Below, piece by piece: positions 41,101-46,900 of a stretch of 46,900 nt of DNA. The number at the start of each line of letters is the position of its first letter. Position 1 is the first letter of the stretch. The stretch is taken from NCBI GenBank assembly GCA_020026435.1, contig JAHHQK010000013.1, positions 1 to 46,900 on the forward strand, given 5' to 3'. Source of the stretch: Alistipes sp. (lineage in GTDB: Bacteria; Bacteroidota; Bacteroidia; Bacteroidales; Rikenellaceae). The position numbers were made by a program, and so were the translations under genes. Below the pieces are notes generated by a model. The model had not been told where the DNA came from and ran no database searches. It was given only the letters and a program-made list of their open reading frames with translations.

Positions 41101-41687
41101 TGCGGACGGTTTTCGGTCGAGGATTTGGTTTTGCGGGCGGGGTCGATGTCGAATAGGGCCGTGCGGCGGATCAGCGAGACCAGCTCGTCGATACCCTCGC
41201 CCGTCATGCAGTTGGTGAAGAGGAAGGGCTTGCCGGGACGCATCAGCTCCGAGTCGCGGCGCATGACCTCGAGGTCGGCGTGGACGTAGGGGGCCAGATC
41301 TGTTTTGTTGATCACCAGGATGTCCGACTGCGAGATGCCGGGGCCGTCCTTGCGGGGGATCTTGTCGCCGCCCGACTCGATGAGGACGATGTCGCCGTCG
41401 GGGAAACGGGCCTCCATCTCCTCCACTGCGGCGATGTTCATCGAGGGGTCTTCGCGGACGGCCGTGTGGGGACAGGCACCCGTTTCCACGCCGATGATGC
41501 GCTCCTCGACCAGCACGCCCTTGAGCATCTTGCGGACGTGTTTGGCATCTTCGGTGGTCACCACGTCGTTGGTGATGACCAGGACTTTGAACCCCTCCTC
41601 CAGCAGGCGGGGCGTAATGGCTTCGATCAGTGCGGTTTTGCCCGATCCTACCGGGCCGCCGATTCCGATTCTACAAGTGTTGTTCAT
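41097..41687 (-). CDS. ureG: Urease accessory GTPase UreG, internally shortened
   Basis: The product is 196 residues. The P-loop is GPVGSGKTAL (11-20). The metal-binding CPH lies at 72-74 in VETGACPHTAVRED (canonical VETGGCPHTAIRED), and the guanine-binding NKTD is at 127-130. Normally IESGGDN is followed by about 20 residues (a SATF-type switch and a core strand ending VIDVA) and only then (E/G)GDKIPRKGGPG. Here ESGGD (104-108) runs straight into KIPRKDGPG, an in-frame loss of about 24 residues at 41361-41366. The YTKED block is also altered (VVTTED). If the reading is right, the GTPase core lacks a beta strand, and activity is uncertain. Confidence 0.9.
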   Translation of the reverse strand: MNNTCRIGIGGPVGSGKTALIEAITPRLLEEGFKVLVITNDVVTTEDAKHVRKMLKGVLVEERIIGVETGACPHTAVREDPSMNIAAVEEMEARFPDGDIVLIESGGDKIPRKDGPGISQSDILVINKTDLAPYVHADLEVMRRDSELMRPGKPFLFTNCMTGEGIDELVSLIRRTALFDIDPARKTKSSTENRPQ

Positions 41688-41718
41688 GGGTTGATTAGAA
41701 TTTAAAAAGATTTGAAGG

Positions 41719-42411
41719 TTAATTCATAAACATGCGTTGAAGTCCTTTTTCGTGGAGCGAGGCCAGAATGTCGGCCTGGGGGGTGAAGGTGTTCATCTCC
41801 TCCAGCTCCATCGTGCGGACCTGTTCGTAGAGAGCCGGTGTTTCGCGGCTCAGGTTGAAGAGTATGCGTTGGGTGTCGAAGTGCGAGACGCGCACGCAGC
41901 GCAGTGCGGCACTCAGCACCATGTTGATCACGCCGTATTGGTGCGAGCAGAACAGCTCCTCGGAGCCGATTCCCTCGGCGGCGAAGACCAGGCCCTGGGC
42001 TACGGGATAGCTGCCCGGGGTGTTGCCCGTGCGGATCTCGTCGAGCCACAGCGAGAGGGTCTGGTCGGGGATCAGGTGGATGGACAGCTCGGCCAGTTTC
42101 TTGCCCATGCGGCAGACCATCTGGCGGGCTTCGGCGTTCATCTTGCAGAGGATCACGCTGCGGTCGGCTTCGGTGATCCCCGCAAAGTCACCCCGAAGGT
42201 GGCAGGCGTGGGCCTTGAGTGCGGCCACACCGTCGGTCATGGCCGCCTGACGGGCCATGTCGCGGGTGTACTGCTCCAGGGTCGGTGCATCGTGGACCAG
42301 GCCCTCGAAGGCGGCCGTTTCCAGTCCGTTGGAGAAGGAGAACGTCCCGACGGGGAAGGCCGAGTCGGTGAATTGCAGCAGATGCATCACGAGAGACAGG
42401 GAGTCGGTCAT
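41719..42411 (-). CDS. ureF: Urease accessory protein UreF
   Basis: The product is 230 residues and all-helical, with the family opening LLQFTDSAFPVGTFSFSNGL and the later block GSYPVAQGLVFAAEGIGSEE. UreF bridges UreD and UreG in the nickel-loading complex. Its ATG overlaps the ureE stop by ATGA. A 31-bp gap separates it from ureG. Nothing unusual in length or motifs. Confidence 0.93.
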   Translation of the reverse strand: MTDSLSLVMHLLQFTDSAFPVGTFSFSNGLETAAFEGLVHDAPTLEQYTRDMARQAAMTDGVAALKAHACHLRGDFAGITEADRSVILCKMNAEARQMVCRMGKKLAELSIHLIPDQTLSLWLDEIRTGNTPGSYPVAQGLVFAAEGIGSEELFCSHQYGVINMVLSAALRCVRVSHFDTQRILFNLSRETPALYEQVRTMELEEMNTFTPQADILASLHEKGLQRMFMN

Positions 42412-42995
42412 GCGTGGCAGTGTTGGTGACAGTGGCCGTGTTCCTCGCCGTGGACGTGGCTTTCGTGGGAGGCGCCGCCGAACAGACGGCGGATCTCGTG
42501 GGGGGCCAGGTAGGGGATGATCTCCTCGCCGGGCTGGAAGGTGCAGACCACCTGTTCGATGTGGTGGGTGCGCATGACGCTCTCCATGACCTTGCGGTCG
42601 ACGGTCAGCGGCACATAGACCTTCGTGTCCTTGACCACCGCCGGCCAGTGCTGGTTGCCCAGGGCGTGCCCCAGCTCGACCGAGAGGCGGATGGCCGTAG
42701 GCATATCGTCGGAGAGCAGTCCCGTGAGGTCGGCGACCATCACCTCCTGGAGGCGGATGCGCACCACGAGCAGACGGCCCCGTGAGGCGTCATAGTCCAG
42801 GATGTCGCCGTCGAGCAGCTGTGTGTGGCGTTTGAGGGCCACGGCGCACTCTTCGCCCTCGGTGCTGCGGACCACGAAACGGCTCTTTTGGGCGGTCCAT
42901 TGGTCCAGGTCGATGTATTCGGTCTGAGACGCCTTGAGACGGTCGTGCCAAGCCTCGTCGCGGGTGTTGCCCAGGATTTCGGAATAGATTTTCAT
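42408..42995 (-). CDS. ureE: Urease nickel metallochaperone UreE
   Basis: The product is 195 residues. The N-terminal peptide-binding domain is followed by the metal-binding domain with HALGNQHWP (H110, H116) and RTHHIEQ (H144, H145). The end is a His-rich tail from 177 (SHESHVHGEEHGHCHQHCHA region) that can hold several Ni(II) ions. UreE delivers nickel to the UreDFG-urease complex. It is the first accessory gene and follows ureC after 114 bp that contain a hairpin. Confidence 0.94.
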   Translation of the reverse strand: MKIYSEILGNTRDEAWHDRLKASQTEYIDLDQWTAQKSRFVVRSTEGEECAVALKRHTQLLDGDILDYDASRGRLLVVRIRLQEVMVADLTGLLSDDMPTAIRLSVELGHALGNQHWPAVVKDTKVYVPLTVDRKVMESVMRTHHIEQVVCTFQPGEEIIPYLAPHEIRRLFGGASHESHVHGEEHGHCHQHCHA

Positions 42996-43045
42996 TGTCG
43001 GTTTTGTTTTTAAGATTACAGGTCGTGGAAATGTCGGCCGAAAAT

Positions 43046-43078
43046 ATCCGGGAGCGTCCCGTGGGGCGGCTCCCGGAT
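43046..43078 (-). terminator. Hairpin between ureC and ureE (possible attenuator)
   Basis: ATCCGGGAGC (43046-43055) pairs perfectly with GCTCCCGGAT (43069-43078), with further GC pairing inside. On the minus strand ATTTTCGG follows, a weak T run. It may lower expression of the accessory genes relative to ureABC or protect the ureABC 3' end. Confidence 0.55.
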
Positions 43079-43109
43079 CGTTATTCGGAAAGAGATTTGC
43101 GTCGGGGGA

Positions 43110-44828
43110 TCAGCTGAACCAGTAGAGCTGGCCCAGCGAGAACTCCTTGGCGGGTTTGAGGAAGGCCCTCACGTCGTTGATCATCACGTCGAAGGTCTCG
43201 GGATCGACATCGATCTTGGGCATGGCATCGTTGAGGACCATGTCGTATTTCGACACCTGGCGCGTGTGCGTCACGGGAAGCATCATGCGCTGGAGGCCGA
43301 GACGTTCGCCGACGCCCCGTTCGGCGGCGGCTTTCGAGATGAACGATATGGAGGTGTGGGGCATTAGGGGACCGAATGCTCCGTACATCGGACGGTAGAT
43401 GCAGGGCTGGGGTGTGGCCAGCGAGGCGTTGGGGTCACCCATGTTGGCCCAGTTGATCATGCCGCCCTTGATCACCAGCTTGGGCTTGGCACCGAAGAAG
43501 CGCGGTTCCCAGAGTACCAGGTCGGCGATCTTGCCCTTCTCGACGGAGCCCAGGTAGGAGCTTACACCGAACGTGATGGCGGGGTTGATCGTCAGCTTGG
43601 CCAGGTAGCGCAGCACGCGGAAGTTGTCGTTGTCGGCCGAATCCTCGGGGAGCTTGCCCAGCGATTTTTTCATGAACGAGGCCATCTGGAACGTACGCAT
43701 GAACGACTCGCCCACGCGGCCCATGGCCTGGGAGTCGGACGATACCATCGAGATGACGCCCAGATCGTGGAGGATGTTCTCGGCGGCCTGGGTTTCGGGG
43801 CGCACGCGGCTCTCGGCGAAGGCTACATCGGAGGGGATGTTGGGGTTGAGGTTGTGGCACACCATGATCATGTCGAACAGCTCGGCCTGGGAATTGACGC
43901 CGAAGGGCAGCGTGGGGTTGGTCGATGAGGGGAGGACGTTGGCCATCGAAGCCACCTTCAGCAGGTCGGGCGCATGACCTCCACCCGCACCCTCGGTGTG
44001 GTAGGTATGGATCGTGCGGCCGTCGATGGCGGCGATCGAGTCTTCGACATAGCCGCTCTCGTTGAGCGTGTCGGTGTGGATGGCCACCTGCACATCGTAG
44101 CGGTCGGCCACATCCATTGCCGTGCGGATGGCGGCGGGTGTGGAACCCCAGTCCTCGTGGACCTTCATGCCGCAGGCACCGGCCTCGATCTGTTCGATCA
44201 GCGGACCCTCGACCGAGTTGTTGCCTTTGGCCAGAAGACCGATGTTGATCGGAAGGCCTTCGATCGATTCGAGCATGCGTTCGATGTTCCAGCGGCCCGA
44301 GGTGATCGTCGTGCCGTTGCTGCCGTCGGTGGGGCCGATGCCGCCGCCGAAGAGGGTGGTGATACCGTTGCTCAGGGCGTTGTAGGCCTGCTGGGGCGAG
44401 ATCATGTGGACGTGGCCGTCGATTCCGGCGGCCGTGAGGATGAGGTGCTCACCCGAGATGGCGTCGGTCGAGGCTCCAGTCACCAGGTCGGGGTCGACGC
44501 CCTTCATGGTGTTGGGGTTGCCCGATTTGCCGATGCCGGCGATCTTGCCGTCCTTGATACCCACGTCGGCCTTCACCACGCCCAGCTTGGGGTCGAGGAT
44601 CGTGACGTTGGTGATGACCGTGTCGAGCGAACCGTCGCATCCGGTCATCGTATTGGCGAGTCCCATGCCGTCACGCAGCGTCTTGCCGCCGCCGTAGACC
44701 ACCTCGTCGCCGTATTCGCGGAGGTCCTTTTCGATTTCGACATAGAGGTCCGTGTCGCCCAGGCGGATCTTGTCGCCGACCGTGGGCCCGAACAGGTTGT
44801 TATATTCCTGACGTGAAATTGTAGCCAT
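43110..44828 (-). CDS. ureC: Urease alpha subunit
   Basis: This is the catalytic subunit of urease, hydrolysing urea to ammonia and carbamate. The product is 572 residues. All residues known from Klebsiella urease can be placed at an offset of +5: H139 and H141 (GHVH), carbamylated K222 and H224 (GMKVHEDWG), H251 (IHTDTLNE), H277 (YHTEGAGGGHAPD), the flap C324 and H325 (MVCHNLNP), R341 and D365 (SSDSQAMGR). The residue after the catalytic His is Asn (CHN) where CHH is usual. The flanking wording GIDGHVHMISPQQ differs from the common THIHFICPQ. The enzyme looks complete. Confidence 0.97.
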   Translation of the reverse strand: MATISRQEYNNLFGPTVGDKIRLGDTDLYVEIEKDLREYGDEVVYGGGKTLRDGMGLANTMTGCDGSLDTVITNVTILDPKLGVVKADVGIKDGKIAGIGKSGNPNTMKGVDPDLVTGASTDAISGEHLILTAAGIDGHVHMISPQQAYNALSNGITTLFGGGIGPTDGSNGTTITSGRWNIERMLESIEGLPINIGLLAKGNNSVEGPLIEQIEAGACGMKVHEDWGSTPAAIRTAMDVADRYDVQVAIHTDTLNESGYVEDSIAAIDGRTIHTYHTEGAGGGHAPDLLKVASMANVLPSSTNPTLPFGVNSQAELFDMIMVCHNLNPNIPSDVAFAESRVRPETQAAENILHDLGVISMVSSDSQAMGRVGESFMRTFQMASFMKKSLGKLPEDSADNDNFRVLRYLAKLTINPAITFGVSSYLGSVEKGKIADLVLWEPRFFGAKPKLVIKGGMINWANMGDPNASLATPQPCIYRPMYGAFGPLMPHTSISFISKAAAERGVGERLGLQRMMLPVTHTRQVSKYDMVLNDAMPKIDVDPETFDVMINDVRAFLKPAKEFSLGQLYWFS

Positions 44829-44830
44829 TT

Positions 44831-45343
44831 CTATTTTTCTTTTTTAGTCTCTGTTTCGGTGGTGGCGGCCTCCTCGGTGTGGCGGAAGCCGTATTTGCGC
44901 ATCTTGCACTGGGCATGGGTGCGGATCGGGGAGTAGAAGGGGGCGTCTTCGCCGCCGGTGTAGCCGTCGGTGAGGTTGTTGAAACCGATGACGCGCTGTT
45001 TGCCCGAGAAGGCGACGACCTCGACCTGTTTCTCGTCGCCCGGCTCGAAGCGGATGGCCGCCGTGGCGGGGATGTTGAGATGGCAGCCCAGTGCGGCGTC
45101 GCGGTCGAATTCCAGGTAGCGGTTCACCTCGAAGAAGTGGAAGTGGGAACCGACCTGGATGGGGCGGTCGCCCGTATTGCGGACCTTGAGGCTCACCGTC
45201 TTGCGGCAGGTGTTGTACTCGATGGGTTCCTCGCGGAGGATGACCCCTCCGATGACGACGGCCGACGAGGGTTTGAATCCCGGTTTATTGGGGTAGAGTG
45301 CCGAGGCCGGATGGCGCTCTGTGGTTGTAGAGGTTGTACTCAT
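44831..45343 (-). CDS. ureB: Urease beta subunit
   Basis: The product is 170 residues. The jelly-roll-type core contains VRNTGDRPIQVGSHFHFFEV, RDAALGCHLNIPATAAIRFE, PGDEKQVEVVAFSGKQRVIG and the FNNLTDG end of the domain. The N-terminal ~25 residues (Ser/Thr-rich) and the C-terminal Glu/Thr/Lys tail are longer than in the shortest homologues. The stop is 2 bp from ureC. It is a separate gene, not fused to ureA as in Helicobacter. Confidence 0.96.
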   Translation of the reverse strand: MSTTSTTTERHPASALYPNKPGFKPSSAVVIGGVILREEPIEYNTCRKTVSLKVRNTGDRPIQVGSHFHFFEVNRYLEFDRDAALGCHLNIPATAAIRFEPGDEKQVEVVAFSGKQRVIGFNNLTDGYTGGEDAPFYSPIRTHAQCKMRKYGFRHTEEAATTETETKKEK

Positions 45344-45366
45344 GGATGCTCTGGTATTTTATAAGG

Positions 45367-45669
45367 TTATTTAATGGGGTGGTGGATGCTCACCAGACGC
45401 GATCCGTCGGTGAAGACGGCCTCGACCTGCAACAGGTCGATCATGTCGGCAACGCCCTCCATGACGTCCTTCTTGGTGAGTACCGAGGCGGCTTGGCTCA
45501 TCACCTCCTCGACGGTCTTGCCTTCGCGGGCTCCCTCCAGGGCCGATGACGTGATATAGGCCACGGCCTCGGGGTAGTTGAGTTTCAAGCCCTTTTGCTT
45601 GCGGCGTTCGGCGATCAGGCCCAGCGTCAGCAGCGTCAACTTGTCAATCTCTTTAGGTGTCAGATGCAT
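45367..45669 (-). CDS. ureA: Urease gamma subunit
   Basis: The product is 100 residues with the family opening MHLTPKEIDKLTLLTLGLIA, then LNYPEAVAYITSSALEGAR and VEAVFTDGSRLVSIHHPI. It is the first gene of the eleven-gene operon. No clean TAnnTTTG box is seen in the 200 bp shared with divergent crcB. CAAAGTAA at 45863-45870 reads TTACTTTG on the minus strand, one mismatch from consensus, and would give a leader of about 190 nt. Confidence 0.96.
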   Translation of the reverse strand: MHLTPKEIDKLTLLTLGLIAERRKQKGLKLNYPEAVAYITSSALEGAREGKTVEEVMSQAASVLTKKDVMEGVADMIDLLQVEAVFTDGSRLVSIHHPIK

Positions 45670-45869
45670 AGTGTTATAATTTTTAGGATTAATCGCTTCT
45701 CCGGATGCCGTGTCACGCGCTGTGTGGCGGGGTTTGAGATCCGGGAAAATCTGTATCCGTAAATAGGCAAAGAGTGTGCCAAAGCAGGTTGGAGAGTGGG
45801 GAGTGTGGCATTGTATTTGGATCTTGGAGGGAGAGATACGGAATCACACACTCTAAAAAATACAAAGTA

Positions 45870-46247
45870 ATGTTTAAAGCAATGATTATTGCAGGCTTGG
45901 GTGGATTTATCGGTACATGCCTGCGCTTTTTGACGGGTAAGTTTGCCCACTTCGTCACCTCTTCGCCCTTTCCTTGGGGGACGTTTGCCGTGAATATCAT
46001 CGGTGCGTTCATCATCGGCATATTCTTCGGTCTGGCGGAGAAGACTCATCTGATTTCGCCCTCGATGAACGTTTTTCTGATCACGGGATTCTGCGGTGGT
46101 TTCACCACCTTCTCGTCTTTCTCGGAGGACATCTTCCTGCTGATCCAGCAGAAGCATTGGGCCTATTTCGGTCTGTATGTGGGTCTGAGTCTGTTGCTGG
46201 GCGTGCTGCTCGTATGGCTGGGCCGTTCGCTGGTCAAGGCTGCCTGA
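45870..46247 (+). CDS. crcB: Fluoride channel/exporter CrcB (Fluc), copy 2
   Basis: The product is 125 residues with four transmembrane helices: IIAGLGGFIGTCLRFLTG, GTFAVNIIGAFIIGIFFGLA, ITGFCGGFTTFSSFSED and YVGLSLLLGVLLVWLG. These are the same signature positions as the copy at 13294. The ATG at 45870 was chosen over a frame opening at 45774 because the family starts here. It is divergent from ureA. No fluoride riboswitch signature is visible upstream. Two crcB genes can encode a heterodimer, though adjacent pairs are more usual for that. Confidence 0.92.
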   Translation: MFKAMIIAGLGGFIGTCLRFLTGKFAHFVTSSPFPWGTFAVNIIGAFIIGIFFGLAEKTHLISPSMNVFLITGFCGGFTTFSSFSEDIFLLIQQKHWAYFGLYVGLSLLLGVLLVWLGRSLVKAA

Positions 46248-46463
46248 TGGCGGTGTGGAAACGGTGCGGGGACTCCGCTGCCCCGGGTCTTGGGGGCTGA
46301 CGGCCAATGGCTTCGGATTTTTCCTCGATCCGAAGAGTTGTCCCTGGAAGTGCCTGCCCTCGGATGTCCGGAGTCCCGGATCTTCATGGAGCTGGGCTGG
46401 GGGGGCAGGAGCATTCATGTTCCGAAGCACCTGCATTTCGGTTTGAGCCGATGGGGCCGGGGT
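46248..46463. other. Non-coding spacer after crcB copy 2
   Basis: About 215 bp between convergent crcB and rplT. Open frames here are short and not protein-like, and no RNA is recognised. It ends in the rplT terminator. Confidence 0.45.
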
Positions 46464-46510
46464 ATAAAAAAGTTCAAGCGGGATTCTCCTCGAAAGGTGA
46501 ATCCCGCTTG
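46464..46510 (-). terminator. Terminator of the rplT transcript
   Basis: CAAGCGGGATT (46475-46485) pairs perfectly with AATCCCGCTTG (46500-46510). On the minus strand the stem is followed by AACTTTTTTATA. Confidence 0.9.
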
Positions 46511-46595
46511 ATGGTTTGCGGTTGCCTGTTTCCGATGGGGGAAACCTCGAATCTTAAAACAACTGCGTGACGTCCGCCCAGGAGGCGGGAGTCAG

Positions 46596-46900
46596 CTATT
46601 TAACTGCGTTAACTATTGCTTCAAAAGCCTTCGGCTCGTTCATGGCGAGGTCGGCCAAAACCTTACGGTTCAAAGCGATGCCCTTCGTGTTGAGCTTACC
46701 GATAAATTGCGAGTAGGTCATTCCCTGAGCGCGGACTGCAGCGTTGATACGCGTGATCCACAACGAACGGAATGTTCTCTTCTTGAGCTGACGGTGTGCA
46801 TAAGCATACTGCAGACCCTTCTCGACCGTATTTTTCGCAACGGTCCAAACGTTTCCCCTTGAACCAAAGTTACCTTTGGCAAGTTTCAAAACTTTCTTTC
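46596..46900 (-). CDS. rplT: 50S ribosomal protein L20 (partial, 5' end outside window)
   Basis: L20 is an early-assembly protein of the large subunit and often a translational autoregulator of infC-rpmI-rplT. The visible part runs KKVLKLAKGNFGSRGNVWTV, then LQYAYAHRQLKKRTFRSLWI, RINAAVRAQGMTYSQFIGKL and NRKVLADLAMNEPKAFEAIV to the stop. About 17 N-terminal residues lie beyond the right edge. The TTG at 46889 is Leu inside the protein, not a start. Confidence 0.96.
   Translation of the reverse strand, partial: KKVLKLAKGNFGSRGNVWTVAKNTVEKGLQYAYAHRQLKKRTFRSLWITRINAAVRAQGMTYSQFIGKLNTKGIALNRKVLADLAMNEPKAFEAIVNAVK

Noticed and set aside
45670..45869. Fluoride riboswitch in front of the second crcB
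   Set aside because: I looked for the conserved crcB-motif blocks and pseudoknot and found none. The first crcB has a leader of only about 28 nt.
1..46900. CRISPR arrays, insertion sequences, integrases or phage genes
   Set aside because: No regularly spaced repeats, transposase or integrase motifs, or terminal inverted repeats were seen anywhere in the window.

Overview
The window reads as chromosomal DNA of a fairly GC-rich member of the Bacteroidetes, probably order Bacteroidales. At least eleven genes are preceded by the Bacteroidetes -7 box TAnnTTTG, three or four of them with a TTTG/TTG -33 element about 18-21 bp upstream. Shine-Dalgarno sequences are poor. The gene content (Porin_10-type outer-membrane protein, TonB-dependent receptor with a CarboxypepD_reg-like domain, DUF349 protein, long YidC) also fits. 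A Rikenellaceae/Alistipes-like source is a guess from GC content and the butyrate kinase genes; the sequence alone does not settle it. I see no mobile element, CRISPR array, tRNA or rRNA.

Layout. 1-9.5 kb (+ strand except thiL): pssA, a putative porin with a lytic transglycosylase, thiL (-), aroQ-pyk, and a polysaccharide flippase. 9.8-13.7 kb (-): an acyl-phosphate cluster, crcB-ackA-ptb followed by buk, for acetate/butyrate formation with ATP gain plus a fluoride channel. 14.8-15.5 kb (-): an orphan OmpR-type response regulator beside a 1.1-kb stretch with no convincing gene. 15.6-23.8 kb (+): a DEAD-box RNA helicase, then the tight run DUF349 protein-pyrG-yidC closed by a strong terminator. 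24.4-29.2 kb (-): a YitT-family membrane protein, an RlmI-like rRNA methyltransferase with a DEDD exonuclease, and recQ. 29.5-33.3 kb (+): a PqqD-like protein, a Cys/His-rich exported protein, a TonB-dependent receptor and a periplasmic HMA-domain protein, which look like a metal-uptake locus. 33.8-36.1 kb: an MBL-fold hydrolase (-) and an MFS transporter (+).

The outstanding region is 36.25-45.67 kb (-). It is a single-direction run of eleven genes: ureA-ureB-ureC-ureE-ureF-ureG-ureD, urea transporter, cbiM(N)-cbiQ-cbiO. It encodes urea import, urease, the four accessory proteins and an ECF-type nickel importer. All nickel and catalytic residues of UreC are present. UreG, the GTPase that drives nickel insertion, lacks about 24 residues between ESGGD and KIPRK. 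This is an in-frame loss of a core strand whose ends coincide with a short repeated GGD codon motif. The urea transporter has a 140-residue His/Lys-rich C-terminal tail, and a hairpin sits between the structural and accessory urease genes.

The window ends with a second crcB (+) divergent from the urease operon and the 3' part of rplT (-), which runs off the right edge.
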